From assembly GCA_020736575.1 (NCBI GenBank), contig JAGPYM010000049.1:122683-186682 (forward strand): DNA of 64,000 nt. Reading direction: 5' to 3'. The notes under the pieces were generated by a model. The model had not been told where the DNA came from, did no database searches, and saw only the letters and a list, made by a program, of their open reading frames with translations. Source of the DNA: Thelonectria olida (Eukaryota; Ascomycota; Sordariomycetes; Hypocreales; Nectriaceae). Position numbers and translations under genes: made by a program. Below, one piece after another: positions 1 to 10,630 of this stretch (the stretch's first letter is position 1; each line of letters starts with the position of its first letter).

Positions 1-1243
1 GCGAAGTAGCTTCAATTGGGTTGTTTGGGGTTTTTGGAACCCAGAGGTTGGGCAGCTCGGAATCCCCCTCCGCAGGCGATGGAGTCCGCAACTTGACATC
101 CAACCGAGAAAGCACACTTTCTGGATCATAGGGAACAAGTCCTGTACCTCGGAAACCTCCCTGTATGTTTTTTTCTGACATTGCGCTTTGAAATGCGGCT
201 TGAAATGCAGGAAAGAAATCAACCTTGGTAATATGGGTGATTCGGGTCTTCATCATATCCTCAATTTGTCGACCGTAGGCCTGCTTGAGCGGCCCAAAGC
301 AGCCAACATCAAGTGGCTGGAGGATATGAGATGAATGCGGCGGCATACATAAAGTAATGATCTTATTCTCCTTGCAGAATAGCTCGAATTCGGTCGAATG
401 GTGGTTTTCATGCCCATCCAACACAAGAAGGCGATAAGAGCCGGAAGAACGCGACTTTGAATGTTTGTCGAAGTGCTGGATCCATTCGAGGCCTCTCTCA
501 TTTGTTGTCCAGCCGTTATCAGAGGTTGCGATAACCCAGTCTTGAGGTAGGATCCTTTCATCATACCAAGCCGCAAGATGATATTGGCCCGCAACAATGA
601 TGTACGGCGGGATCGCCCACCCTTGGGAATTAACGCCCTGGATCACCGTAACCCATTCTCTATCTCCTGGATGGGCCATTTTCGGTCTTCCACGTCGTTC
701 GGCGCTCGTGATGACCATTCCGGTTGAGATAATACCCATCATAAACCCAGTCTCATCAAAGTTGTAGATGTCCGATTCGTCAATACCATATTTCGCAATT
801 GTGTTCCGCACAAGTTGAAACCAGCCCCAAATAATATTGGGATCTTCGCATTGGGCCCTCTGATAGTCATATCTACGCGTAAAACGCGACTTGAGCTCTA
901 GTTGGCGTTTGACAAAGTTTGAAGCCCAGCGCTTGCCGACTGGAGGCGCGGCGCGGTCGGCAAGCAGTCGATTGGCCATATCTTCCACATCGCGAAGTCG
1001 GGGAGGAAATGATCGCGAATCTAGGTCAAGGACATACTCAACAATTGTCTTTTCCTCTAGATCCGTAAGTCTACGCGAATTGGGCATTCTGTCGCGTCGA
1101 GGATTTGTTCCCTTAAGATGAGTGCCAAGCGTTGAACGACTGACATTATAGATCCTAGCCGCTACTCGTGCGCTTAGCTGGGGGTCTTTTTGGATAGCTT
1201 CGATAGCCAGGACCATTCGATTCTCTTTGCTAAGAGTTTCCAT
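1..1243 (-). CDS. Fot1/pogo-family transposase, C-terminus beyond the window
   Basis: This is a cut-and-paste DDE transposase with a CENP-B-like organisation. The frame is open from the ATG at 1243 to the window edge (about 414 codons) with no stop or frameshift, so this is the best-preserved member of its group here, although its C-terminal part cannot be checked. In order it has an N-terminal helix-turn-helix of Psq type, a CENP-B-type second DNA-binding region (around RWASNFVKRQ) and the DDE domain. Acidic catalytic residues are recognisable in NFDETGF, LLVLDGHENHHS and LQPLDVGCFGPLK, the family's D-D-D pattern. The homologues at 19.5-21.2 kb and 45.9-47.6 kb add a coiled coil and a CCHC knuckle after this point, so about 120-150 residues are probably missing from view. 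The ATG is supported by the homologues' start positions. Confidence 0.88.
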   Translation of the reverse strand, partial: METLSKENRMVLAIEAIQKDPQLSARVAARIYNVSRSTLGTHLKGTNPRRDRMPNSRRLTDLEEKTIVEYVLDLDSRSFPPRLRDVEDMANRLLADRAAPPVGKRWASNFVKRQLELKSRFTRRYDYQRAQCEDPNIIWGWFQLVRNTIAKYGIDESDIYNFDETGFMMGIISTGMVITSAERRGRPKMAHPGDREWVTVIQGVNSQGWAIPPYIIVAGQYHLAAWYDERILPQDWVIATSDNGWTTNERGLEWIQHFDKHSKSRSSGSYRLLVLDGHENHHSTEFELFCKENKIITLCMPPHSSHILQPLDVGCFGPLKQAYGRQIEDMMKTRITHITKVDFFPAFQAAFQSAMSEKNIQGGFRGTGLVPYDPESVLSRLDVKLRTPSPAEGDSELPNLWVPKTPNNPIEATS

Positions 1244-1342
1244 AGTTTTTGGTGGAGAAATGGCAGATTGAAAGTAAAACATGTTGTGGGCACGGGCGGG
1301 TGGCCAGCTCGCTTATCCGGCCAGCTCGCTTATCATGTACGT
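1..1342 (-). mobile_element. Fot1/pogo-type DNA transposon, cut by the window edge
   Basis: The right end of this Tc1/mariner-superfamily element is visible. It finishes with ACGT followed by the TA target dinucleotide at 1343-1344. Inside the terminus a 16-bp unit (GGCCAGCTCGCTTATC) occurs twice, at 1302 and 1319, a 17-bp period. The left end lies outside the window. The element carries the minus-strand transposase gene described separately. It is related to, but distinct in sequence from, the copies at 19421-21279 and 45847-47666. Confidence 0.85.
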
Positions 1343-1399
1343 TACTCTTCTAATATTAATTGTCGTATGCCCTCAATTGTCGCCTACCCCTGTAGAAAC
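1343..1399 (+). repeat. Repeat X, copy 1 (flank of the Fot1 element)
   Basis: The sequence just outside the transposon end at 1343-1399 recurs as its reverse complement at 10631-10686 with roughly 85-90 percent identity, most differences being transitions. In both copies X ends at the same TA dinucleotide, and Fot1-type sequence begins immediately after it. I do not recognise X; it is neither part of the transposase gene nor obviously LINE sequence. Confidence 0.6.
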
Positions 1400-1590
1400 C
1401 TGCCAGACGAAGCAGGAAGGTCGAGCCGATATGACTAAGAAATTCGGGGTAAAATGCAGGAAACCCCGCTGCCACAAACAGAAGAAGAGAAGAAGCTCAC
1501 GACGAGATCTCTCGAAATATTTTTATTTATCTTCTTTATAACTTTTGGAAGACCTGGTAACCGCTTGGCGGAGATTCACGCTGTTGGTGG
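1400..1590. other. Spacer before LINE ORF1
   Basis: There is no convincing gene here. It may be the LINE 5' untranslated region, but the other LINE copy at 11.1 kb matches only from about 1617 onward, so the element boundary cannot be placed. Confidence 0.3.
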
Positions 1591-2898
1591 ATGTCTGGTG
1601 TTGCGAACCCCGCTTCAGACGTCATCATCGTCATGGGACGCGAACCGGATGCTTCGGGCGGGGGATATCATCGTCCCCTGCGTAAAAGAGTCAGAACGAC
1701 GAGAGCAATGGAATCGGAGCAGCAAAACTGTGATATGGAATGGCAGGAGGAAGGTGAGAGCAGCGAGGAGCTCTGGGTCGAACCCGAGCTCGGAAAAAGA
1801 CTACCCCCAAAGCAGCTGGCAGCATGGTCGAGGCAATCCAGAGCCTGAAGCAACTCCTAGAGTAAGACTTCAACAAGAAAATGGAATCGATGAAGGCGGA
1901 GTTTCAGGTCGAGTTTTCCAAGCTTAGTGATTGTATAGCTGACGAACTTACTAGGACTACGGCCCAGATGGCACAAGAAATATCGCAAGTCCGAGAGCAG
2001 CTTACCCAGGTTTGTGGCGAGCTGGAGCAGACCCGACTACAGCGCGATACACTGAACAAGGCTCAAGCACCACGATCGCCGGGCCGGACATATGCAGATG
2101 CGGCCAGAATGACACCCGTCAGTACTCCCACCCAATCTCCAGCTACGGCCCGATCGGCAACTCCAGAACCGGTGTTCTGCACAGTGGACACACCCAGGGT
2201 GCCCGAGGATCATATTGGAGATGCTACACCGGCAATGATTCGCAAGACTGTTGAACAGGAAATGCGAACGTCTAGCGATCAACCTAGTTGGCCATGCGTC
2301 GCAGTGACCAGAGATGGACGGAACGCCAACCGCCTGAGGGTCATTAGTAGGAACGAGGAAGAAATGCAGAAGATCAAGACCATTCTCGAGGCCAAGAAGG
2401 CCCCAGGGGCAAGAGTCCTCCGAGATCAACTGTACCCAGTCAAAGTTGACAATATGAACCGTATGGCCGTTTACGGCCAGGAATGTAAGGCCTTCCCTGG
2501 AGCAATGGCAGCCTTGAGCCAGGAGAATGAAATACAGGTTGCCAAGGTGGCCTGGTTAAGTCGAAAGGTCAACCCCAAGGCATATGGATCCATGGTGGTA
2601 TACCTCACTAAAACAGCGATGCCAGGAGACTCCTACAAGAACGCTACTTCCTTGCAGCTGGTGAATCGGCATATACCAGCGTATTTGAGCAGAGAACTGG
2701 ACCAATACAATGCTATAACTGCCAGGAGCTCGGCCATAAGGCATTCTCGTGCAGCAAGAATCGGGTATGTGCGAGGTGCGCCGCTGAAGGCCATCATCAT
2801 AGTGCCAGGCGCAGATACCCAAGTGTGTACCCTGTGGTGGACCGCATGATTCGTTCAGCAAAAGCTGCCCGAAACTCTACCCTACCCGGCATGAGTAG
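1591..2898 (+). pseudogene. Tad-like LINE ORF1 (Gag-like), broken
   Basis: The segment encodes the nucleic-acid-binding first ORF of a non-LTR retrotransposon. It starts near 1591 or 1633 (MGREPDASGGG) and breaks near 1855 with a frameshift and a TAA. It continues in another frame from 1881 with a coiled-coil segment and a domain containing RVISRNEEEMQKIKTIL. It ends with three zinc knuckles of pattern CxxCx4Hx4C or similar (CYNCQELGHKAFSC, CARCAAEGHHHSAC, CVPCGGPHDSFSKSC) and a TAG at 2896. The knuckles lie in two further frames, so at least two additional single-base losses are needed, near 2670-2690 and 2785-2805. No reverse-transcriptase ORF follows: the sequence changes at about 2929 to an unrelated repeat. 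A second 5' fragment of the same ORF lies at 11100-11255. Confidence 0.75.
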
Positions 2899-2928
2899 GA
2901 TATTAGCAGGGACAAAGCATAGGGATCG

Positions 2929-3122
2929 GGGATGACGCCCAGCTCAAGTGCTGCGGCTTCGTCCAGCTGATCACATATCTCACCCCCGGGAACCCTGACA
3001 AGACGCCGTACAGAGGTTTTCACCCCTTCCAGGTCTTTGTCATCTTCCCCATCCGCGCTAATCCGTGGGCATCATCGTGCAAGAAGATGGCCGAGAGGCG
3101 GGATACCCAGTTCCAGAGGATC
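2929..3122 (+). repeat. Dispersed repeat scrap matching 24507-24700
   Basis: About 190 bp match the coding region of the unknown repeat-borne gene at 23847-25250 at high identity, in the same orientation. The scrap begins inside the codons for DTQLKCCGF-like sequence and stops where the longer copy continues. It is therefore a truncated copy or breakpoint remnant, directly abutting the LINE ORF1 relic on one side and the NLR pseudogene on the other. Confidence 0.8.
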
Positions 3123-3154
3123 TCCTTGGTGGGCACTTATGACTTCCTAATCCA

Positions 3155-5517
3155 TCAGGCACGTACTAATGCGTGAGAACTATCCCGGCACCGGATACCT
3201 GCGCTGACGCACTCCTTGCACAAGACCAACTGACCAGCGTCGCAGATTCTGCAAAGAAAATAGCCGCAACCATTCGGGATGCTAAATGTACAGGCGTCAC
3301 ACCAAGGGGATTCGGGGTCAAACTGAATGGAGATTGTATCGATTGGCGTGACTTCACCGTGTGTAGGGCTGCTGGTTCGTTTGGCATGCTGCACAAGAAG
3401 CTGGAGGATCTGAAAATTGCCAGTACGCCGCGCCCACCATGCTGGAGTTCGGCCGAAGCCATCTTGACTTTCAGTGGCCATACCTCGACAGGTCAGTAAA
3501 AGCTCTGCCACGTCCGCGTGACCATTCCTCACTGCAGCGAACAAGGGTGTTGAGCCATGCCAGTCCCTGGTTTCTAAGTCGATCCGGCCATCGGCAAGCA
3601 GGTCTTGAACTGCTGCACGATGTCCCCATCTAGAAGCGAAGAACAACGCTGTCCGGCCATGGTTGTCGGTACTGCTAGCTTCAATGCCGGGGGTTCTTAG
3701 AAGCAGGTTGATTACCTCTACGTGTCCATTCGCTGACGCCAAATGCAACGACGTCCGTCCGTCGTTAGTTGCAACCGAGATATCGGCCCCCTTGTCGAGA
3801 AGCAGCTTGACTACATCGACGTGTCTGTTGAATGATGCTACATGAACTGACGTCCGTCCGTGGCTGTTCTTGATTCTGATCCCGGCACCCGCCTCAAGGA
3901 GTGCCTTCACAACACCGACACTCCCTTTCACGGAAGCAACTCCCAGAGGAGTCCTCCCGAGGCTGCTCTTGTCGTTCACATCATACCCATGTTCTTGAAT
4001 TAGACTTAGGGCCGTGTCCGCTAATTCGAGCTGTGCCGCGTAATAAAGAGGCCCGGGTGGCCTTTCCTCAGTCGATAGTTCTTTCTGCCATAATTCACTG
4101 TTTGAGTCAAACCATCTTCTCCAAGCAGCCCATGTAGGGTTATCCCGGTTGCAGAAGGCTTTTGAAAGGCTAATTACATTGGCATTATTGGTTGCTCCTG
4201 ACTTGATGTGATGATGCCATGAAGCCGCTGCGTAGTTTCGGAAGAACATGCCAACGACAAAATTCGTTTGTTCGAGCGGTGGGCCTTGCCAGACCCGCCG
4301 AAAACCGATATAGCGGAGACACAACTTGGCGAGAACGGTGTGCTCATTTCGCTCGTTTGAAGCTCGCAAGCGCTCATTTTCCCGCAGCGTGCCTTGGTTT
4401 GCCAGATTGCACAGCAGATACTGCTTGACTGAGAAGTGCATGAGGTGCACCGTTCGTTGCCCGGCAGACAGCTCCGAGGGTTGGCCCCGAGCTTCTAAGA
4501 GTGAGCTGCAAAGATCCAGTATTCTAGTCTTGACATATACATCGTCAACGAGTCGGGGAGTTCGTCGACCGGGAAATCCTCACATTCGTCGTCGATTAGA
4601 ACAGCTTCCGTGATTTCGCAAATCGTGAGGGGCCGCAAGGCAAAGGCGGCCCAGCGCAACAAGGAGAAAGCTCGAAGTCTGTCCATTTCTGGAAGCCGAT
4701 TGAGTTTTTCCCAGTTGCGATCATAAAGAGTTGCGAGTCCGGTTGGTGTCTCCTCGACAGCGCGCTGAAGTTGCTTTTTGTTCAATCATCCACTCAGAGA
4801 GTCTCCCTGCATTTTCAACCAGAGAAATTGACCTTCGCATCGGCCAGTCATCCTCTCGGAGATGTCTGTTCTGATCTCCTGACTCTTGTTGAACAATTTC
4901 CTGTCGACAATACTTGTCGAATACGATGCCGTGTCGGCGCGGACATCTCCGGACGAAATCCGGTACTCAACGAAAGCCCCGTTGGTGACGTCCGTGAGAG
5001 TATGTCGGATCTCAGACTCGTCTCGGCCGACGACCATTATCCGGGTGTTCGTTCCAGTAACCGCTTGCTTAACCGTCTCCAGGAAGCTCGTGACGGACAC
5101 GCTAAAGGGCCCAAGCAAGCCTACCTCTCCTCGATGCGGACGGTGCACTGGTGACCGCCTTCGTCGGAACCAAGCCCAATGATCCGTCATTGGCAAGCCT
5201 GGTGCCGACACTAATCGGGCGCCCGGGAGAAGTCTCGTTTGGGTAGCAGATAGTTTCGATGATTTGCAACAGATCGCGTACCGCCGAATAAGTCTTCGGG
5301 TCGCCGAGGGCGGGATAATGGTTCGGCGATGGGTCTCTTGGTCGAACCCTACATACCCGCCCCATTGCTGGAAGCGGAGCTTTTCAGTCCTGAACTGGGT
5401 CTCTAAGACTTGCGAGTCGGTGCCAAAAGAATTGTATGACTGGACCCTGTCGACGAGGCAGGAGCTAAAGAGGCGGGCAAGCCCAACGCCCCCGACGGCG
5501 ACTCCAGCAGCCTCCAT
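3155..5517 (-). pseudogene. NLR-type gene: HeLo-like, NACHT remnant, ankyrin repeats, ZZ-like finger
   Basis: Fungal NLRs are STAND receptors tied to self/non-self recognition and regulated cell death. Reading down from the ATG at 5517, the first ~55 residues (MEAAGVAVGGVGLARLFSSC) resemble the HeLo/prion-inhibition N-terminal domain. The frame breaks near 5350 and 5110. The next part carries late NACHT sequence (RIMVVGRDESE, then LRPLTICEITEAVL), but the Walker A P-loop is absent, so the NTPase core is internally deleted. An in-frame TGA at 4786-4788 precedes LNKKQLQRAVEETP, where relatives usually have a tryptophan or similar residue. Another frameshift lies near 4535. The remaining 431-codon frame (3155-4450) has at least six ankyrin repeats (GRTPLGVAS, GRTSVHVAS, GRTSLHLAS, GRTALFFAS, GSTPLFAAV, GRTPAWWAR). 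It ends with a cysteine-rich ZZ-like finger (CDACTFSIPNGCGYFLC). The ankyrin part is strikingly intact compared with the front. Confidence 0.82.
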
Positions 5518-6551
5518 GGCGGTATGCTATGGCCGTTGTCCTACAACATGAGCCGGAGCTTATGCTTCGTGATATAGGCTTCCGCAACCGAGCCTCTTGC
5601 ACTGCGTGGTTGAGGCTGCTTGGAGTTGACTTCAGAGAGGATGCATGTGTCGAGGAAATACCTCTTTTAATTGCTTCCCGAGGCAGCGCATTAGCATAGC
5701 CACATGGATCAGTAAGAAAATGACGAAGCATACATCCAACAACGTAGCGGGTTGTGACGGCGAGCTTTCACACTCTAGGATGAAACGCCTGACACTTGGC
5801 AAAGGTCTGGCATCTGCCCCTCCGCCTTGGCTTGCTTCTGGTGGGCAGCGGTCGGTGAGAGTTCGGGGTTTTATTCACTGCAATTGAGTTGCTTCTGGAT
5901 GGTAGAGGGGATGAATGGCCAGTTGACCTCATGTATCAGCATGGCGCAGCGAGCTTGCCATCCCACCGTCAGCGAATCTGCCCAGTCCACCACCACTTTC
6001 CGGCGGCTGCAGGTGGAAGCACACAACCAAGGTCGTAATGGCTTAGCTGTGGCAACCACACCGGAGCAGTGCTACCCCGCATTGTAGGCCTGAGCTGAGT
6101 TATTGGCGCTCGACGCTGGCCCCAATGGGTAGGTGAAGGTCTGGGCTGGCGCATGCTTGGGCAATCGCCTCGAGAGATCATCGTAATTGGCCTCCGTGGC
6201 CGGCTTCCCCACAAAGCATACTGATGAGGCTGTTCTGTGTTGGGCACGGCAGTCTCGATGGACCAGCCACCTTCCTCGCCCTTTCTTGTTGACGTTGAAG
6301 CCTCTGCTTATCCATCCCTCATTGCCGTCAAGTCTTGTATTTATTCTTGCCTGTCTCCTGACTGATTTCCCCTTATTGTCCCACCTCCGCTCTGTAGTGT
6401 ATAAAGCACACGGGCCGTGCCGCCGCTGCTAAGAAGCTCCACCCGCTATCAAACCACTCGCTTGTGGATCGAACTGACCTTGGACGAACGGTCAAGATCT
6501 GGAACAGCCGTTTCAGATCGCCCACTGAGGCCGTGATCGGCTCAAGCAAGG
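5518..6551. other. Intergenic, nothing recognised
   Basis: Only short overlapping frames without family resemblance are seen on either strand. No repeat shared with the rest of the window was noticed. Confidence 0.4.
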
Positions 6552-6800
6552 GCCCAGCCTGGTCTCTATGTCATCTTCGACAGCAACCACCATGGCCAAC
6601 CCCGCAGCGTCGCGGAGATAGAGTCTGTCTCTCTTCAGTCCCATGGCTCCTCGATACTGACAGATCATTCTACCAGTGTTGTCGCTGTCCACGGGCTCAA
6701 CTTCAAGAACAACCCCAACCATGCGCGACAGATTTGGGCCATGGGCACAAGCTTTGGCTCAAAGACTTCTTCCCGGGAAGTCTTCCACAAGCCACTTTAG
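6552..6800 (+). pseudogene. Alpha/beta-hydrolase-like N-terminal domain scrap
   Basis: One frame open for 82 codons reads GLYVIFDSN, then SVVAVHGLNFKNNPNHA and an IWAMGT segment. A neighbouring frame continues with LWLKDFFPGSLPQA. Together these match the start of the serine-esterase-like domain often found at the N-terminus of fungal NACHT/ankyrin proteins (pattern VVAVHGLN...LWLKDFLP). A frameshift separates the two parts, a TAG at 6798 closes the first, and nothing similar continues downstream. This is a truncated relic. Assignment rests on motif memory only. Confidence 0.5.
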
Positions 6801-7216
6801 CAACTTGCATTCACGATTGCGTCTAGACAAAGAACTTGGCATATGTTTCGTATTTTGAAGTTGTTACGTTCTAATGCACAGTCCGTTATCGTGACTGTAA
6901 TGACAGGAACCGCTAACGGTCGGCCGAGCTTAAACTCTGGTGAGAACTCCATACAACGACCGAAAGCTCCCTCTAACTAGTGACCAGCAATGAGTGTATG
7001 CCTTCATACACTCTCAAGGACGCGACCGTCCAATAAGCGCGTTCCAGGCCCAGGAACCACCGACTTGCGGCCTATGGAAGAACTTCAATGTGTGTATTTT
7101 GTTTCAACTGAGCCTCGATGACACCTCGATGGTACAGCCACAATGCCCGAGCAGCTGCCAACAAGAATCCAGCCTACTTCCCTGCCACGGGCATATTCCA
7201 GCATTTCCAAAAGCTG
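6801..7216. other. Intergenic, nothing recognised
   Basis: This stretch separates the hydrolase scrap from the 3' end of the protease gene. It would contain the protease terminator region; no clear signal is visible. Confidence 0.35.
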
Positions 7217-8035
7217 TCAGTTAGCAATGGAGTCAACAATCTGAAGACCACCAAATTCCGACTCTTTATAATCATAAAACGCCTTGGCGCTCGCCTTATC
7301 CGAGTCGCGAATGTTGGGCGGGAAAACGTAGCTCATGACGGAGCGCGGGTTGGCCGGGCCGAACTCCACGGCACCACCCTCCTGGGCAGCAAACTCATGG
7401 CGCAGTTCCAGCACATGACCAAGCTCATGAAGGAAGATATTGGTTTGGTATGGGCTCATGGCAGTGTCGAAAGCCGTCTGGTACACGAAGAGCGTATTGA
7501 GGTCGTTGGAGTTGGGGAAGTAGCCCCTGGCGAGAACCGATCCCTGGTCGCCACCGTAGGCGAGCACGAAGGCTGCTTCCTCCAGTTTACTAACCCACTC
7601 GAAAGTGACTCCAAGTTTAACGTTGTTCCACTGGATGGCAGCCTCGTTGAGCTTGTACGCGGAGAAGATGGCATGGTTAGGCGTGGGGTAACCTCCTGCT
7701 AGGGCCGCGAACTTGACTACCTGGCCCTTCTGCCAGCGCGGGATGGAGCCGCCCCAGCCAATCCACAAACCAAGGGGATCAGAGGCGCTGGAAGGGGCTA
7801 TCGGCAACACCTCCTGGGTTACGCATGGGTACTTGGATTGTGGCACCGCGAGCAGGGCGCTACTGCCGACCTCGAGCATGCTAGCGATGTTTTTGGGGAC
7901 GTTCTTCATTTCAGTATCCGCCGGTATGGTCTTCACAGCCGTCATATTGGCTTTCTTCTTTAGGTTGCTGTGGAACTCTTCACGAGTCCTGGTACCCGAC
8001 TTCTTATCCATTCTGACTTGTTCAGACTGAGACAT
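7217..8035 (-). CDS. Metzincin-like zinc metalloprotease
   Basis: A single-exon ORF of about 272 residues starts at the ATG at 8035 (MSQSEQVRMDKK); an upstream TTG-initiated extension is unlikely in a fungus. The catalytic signature HELGHVLELRH near residue 200 gives the HExxH zinc motif with a third histidine at the metzincin spacing. The usual glycine (HExxHxxGxxH) is replaced by glutamate. SVMSY about 25 residues later fits the Met-turn. This suggests a matrixin- or astacin-like peptidase. No signal peptide is seen: the N-terminus is charged (KKSGTRTREEFHSNLKKK), so a cytosolic role or non-classical export is implied, unless an upstream exon was missed. No stops or frameshifts interrupt the frame and flanking genes are unrelated. 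The substrate is unknown. Confidence 0.75.
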   Translation of the reverse strand: MSQSEQVRMDKKSGTRTREEFHSNLKKKANMTAVKTIPADTEMKNVPKNIASMLEVGSSALLAVPQSKYPCVTQEVLPIAPSSASDPLGLWIGWGGSIPRWQKGQVVKFAALAGGYPTPNHAIFSAYKLNEAAIQWNNVKLGVTFEWVSKLEEAAFVLAYGGDQGSVLARGYFPNSNDLNTLFVYQTAFDTAMSPYQTNIFLHELGHVLELRHEFAAQEGGAVEFGPANPRSVMSYVFPPNIRDSDKASAKAFYDYKESEFGGLQIVDSIAN

Positions 8036-9126
8036 GATTGGCGGTGCTGCTGGAGTTCCACACCAATTGCCCAAGTTGAAGTCCAGGATGTCGGCGTCTG
8101 GATGAATGACGGAAGTGAATCTCGCGAGCAGGGTTGAAGATGCACGAGTGAGGACTGTATGATGGTGGTGATAAGCTGGGTCATGTTCACAATAGCACAG
8201 AGGCAGGATACATTTTTATACACAGAATGTAGATGCTTGCGGCTGCTGGTACATGGCACTGTTTCGGCAGATATCATCTGTAGAATATCCTCTGCAGAAT
8301 ATCCAACAGGCGGTCACACGAGAAAGCCAACTTCAGCCCTCCTGCGAGTACATGTAACCTCCCAATGCATCTTTTAGAGCCGCTTGGCAACCTATCATCA
8401 CTTAACACATAATACTCTCTGGTGAGAAGCCAGCCAATCTAGAGAGCGGCGAGCGTCACGGGAGCAACGGCCACGTCGCTGACAAGTTGGGATTCCCCAG
8501 CGGGGTGACGGCCTGATCGGATCTTTCCACCACTTCGGCATATAATTAAGGTTCGGGTGGTTACCGTTGCGGCTGAGACACATGTCAGTCACGGTAGATA
8601 TGATACACTGCGATCACGTCTCTTCGCGATGCATATGATCCTGCACCTACATTGCGGTTGTCCTGCTTCTTCGCGTCTTCACGCCACCGATCCCAGACAT
8701 GCCATCACAAGGCGCAACGGCACAACCTTATATACGAGTTCCCTTCCACATCGATCCCTCTCATTCCTATCAGCCTACTCCCTTCAATATCTAAATCCAC
8801 TCAACTTTACCCCTTACAGCATGAGGACCTTACGACCAGGCTCTCACTCAACTGCCGACATGCCCCTCCATAATGGCACTAGGATCTCCCCTCCTTTCAG
8901 AGTGTGATAGGCTGAAGCCGAAACCTTATATGCCTCGACATCTGGTGCGTAAGACGGTTTTAACCAAACAGTTTCATGACTATAGGCACCGTGGCTGGAC
9001 ATAGAAGGTTTATGGAGCAGCCGGATTTCTGCCCCGCAACTGAGAATCGAGTACATGATGACAAGAGATGACCTACCCAAACTTAAGCTCAGACTCTTCA
9101 TTACATGCCAAGTCTAAAATAAGCGT
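8036..9126. other. Intergenic, likely promoter of the protease; otherwise unassigned
   Basis: The first ~250 bases upstream of the protease start are the obvious place for its promoter. A TATA-like string (TTTTTATACA on the plus strand, about 8211-8220) is present but not convincing. The rest holds only short frames without recognisable content. Confidence 0.35.
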
Positions 9127-9927
9127 TTGTATTCCAAGCGTCATCCTCGTGTTGCTATCGCAGCCTCAGATTATTCAGATTATCCTAAGATCACATCACC
9201 TGTCTCCTCGAATAACTCAAACGTAGCACAAGGCATTTGCACCAAATCATCATTATCTCATTATTATCGCCTTACCCCAAGCTTGAAAAGTGAGATTGGT
9301 GATGGTGACAGGCATGCCTTACTCCTATTCGTACTCGGTGAGAGGGCTTTTCGGTGGAACCGCAGGTGGTACCGTGAGAACGGCCGTGGCCAGGACGGCG
9401 GCATCGTCATGCGGTCACCCGACGGCAACAATTGGAAGTACTTTTTTATCGCCTTTGCCGGGCAGGCGTCCGACACAGACGAGGACGGAAATCCGGCAAG
9501 CGGCGAGGCGACGCCGATGCTGCGCGACGTCATCCGCGCTCCGCCACCCGTCACACCTACTCGGCCAGTGGTTTCCGGACAGTCGAGCGGCGTGCAGATC
9601 CACGCGGCCCTCATCAACCCCGACGATCCGGACAACACACCCGGATACCACGACAGAGTGAGGCTCATCAACCGCGGAAACAACCCTGTCTCGCTCGCCG
9701 GGTGGACCGTTCGGAACCAGGACGGCCAGTTGAAACAGTTGCCCGACGTGCTGTTCCATGGAAACGGCGCCATGAGGGACTTTGACGTTGGGCCTGAGAA
9801 CTACCTTGCCAACAATCGCGATGGCGAGATCGTGCTGAACGACGCAGGGGGCGCCGAGGTTGATCGTGTATCTTACCGGGCGAATGCGCCCTCTGGACAG
9901 TGGATTTCTTTTCACACTGACCAGTGA
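9127..9927 (+). pseudogene. DUF2278 (YukJ-like) plus lamin-tail domain gene, 5' end missing
   Basis: The frame is open from 9127 to the TGA at 9925-9927, but it has no ATG before about 9408, so the beginning is absent or lies in an exon I cannot place. Residues from about 9330 (ENGRGQDGGIVM, then FIAFAGQASDTDEDGNP) resemble the C-terminal half of DUF2278. The last ~120 residues (RVRLINRGNNPVSLAGWTV ... NYLANNRDGEIVLNDAGG ... VDRVSY) fit a C-terminal lamin-tail (LTD) beta-sandwich. The same two-domain order is known in bacteria and fungi. The coding stretch is clearly GC-richer than its flanks. The N-terminal half of DUF2278 is not recognisable upstream, so I treat this as a truncated gene; a missed 5' exon is the alternative. 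Confidence 0.55.
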
Positions 9928-10630
9928 ATTCTCTTCAGAACGGAATTAGTCAAGCGAGTGGGTGCGGTTTGGTCTGATCTGATCCAGTGATGCAATCACT
10001 GAACTGATCTGCGTAGGCATTGATAGGTTCCGAAGGGCCCATTGCAAGGTTGATGTCCTGCATGCAGGCTGTCAGCACCAATGTCAACTCTGACGATGGA
10101 ATATTATGAACTAAGTTTTGAACCTCTATAAAAAGCTGTTTTTGCACGTATAAAAGGTCCCAAATCTTGTATTTCCGGTACAGGTGGCCCAGATCTAGTT
10201 TCAGTAAACGCCTACCTTTCCAAGGCTAGAAACCAGTGATCTTGCTGAAAAATGCTTTACAATGTGATTTATCGTCCCTTATTCCGAAATCTGTGTTTCC
10301 TGGAGGTAGTAGACGTTATTGCCCATACTGCGACAAGCCCAATTCTTAACATTTATCAGGACAAGTCAAGCATCAATGCGACAGAAAATGTTCTCTGTCA
10401 GCCTTTTCCAACTACCGAGATTCCTTATCGTAAAAAAAAAAAAAAAAAAAAAAGGAAAGTTGACAAGGGTTATAGCGAATGTAGAACCAACCAGCGTGCA
10501 CGGTTAAAAAGTGTGTATTACATCTGACCAGGAGCAGCGCACGGACAGAAAGTGAGTATTTTGGTAAATTACAAGCGATCTTTTGTACAGTAGGTGTCGG
10601 AAATAGACCGGATTCAAAGAGCAATCGGGA
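9928..10630. other. Intergenic with a poly-A tract
   Basis: No gene is recognised. A run of 23 adenines occupies 10432-10454. No LINE coding sequence lies upstream of it, so it is probably a microsatellite rather than a retrotransposon tail. Confidence 0.4.
10432..10454 (+). repeat. Poly-A homopolymer (23 A)
   Basis: Uninterrupted run of A after TTATCGT and before GGAAAG. Length polymorphism would be expected. Confidence 0.9.

Noticed and set aside
1302..1334. CRISPR-like or minisatellite array
   Set aside because: Only two units occur, confined to transposon ends; this is the terminal iteron pattern of Fot1/pogo elements in a eukaryotic genome.
10432..10454. Poly-A tail of a retrotransposon
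   Set aside because: No LINE or SINE body recognised immediately upstream; treated as a homopolymer microsatellite.
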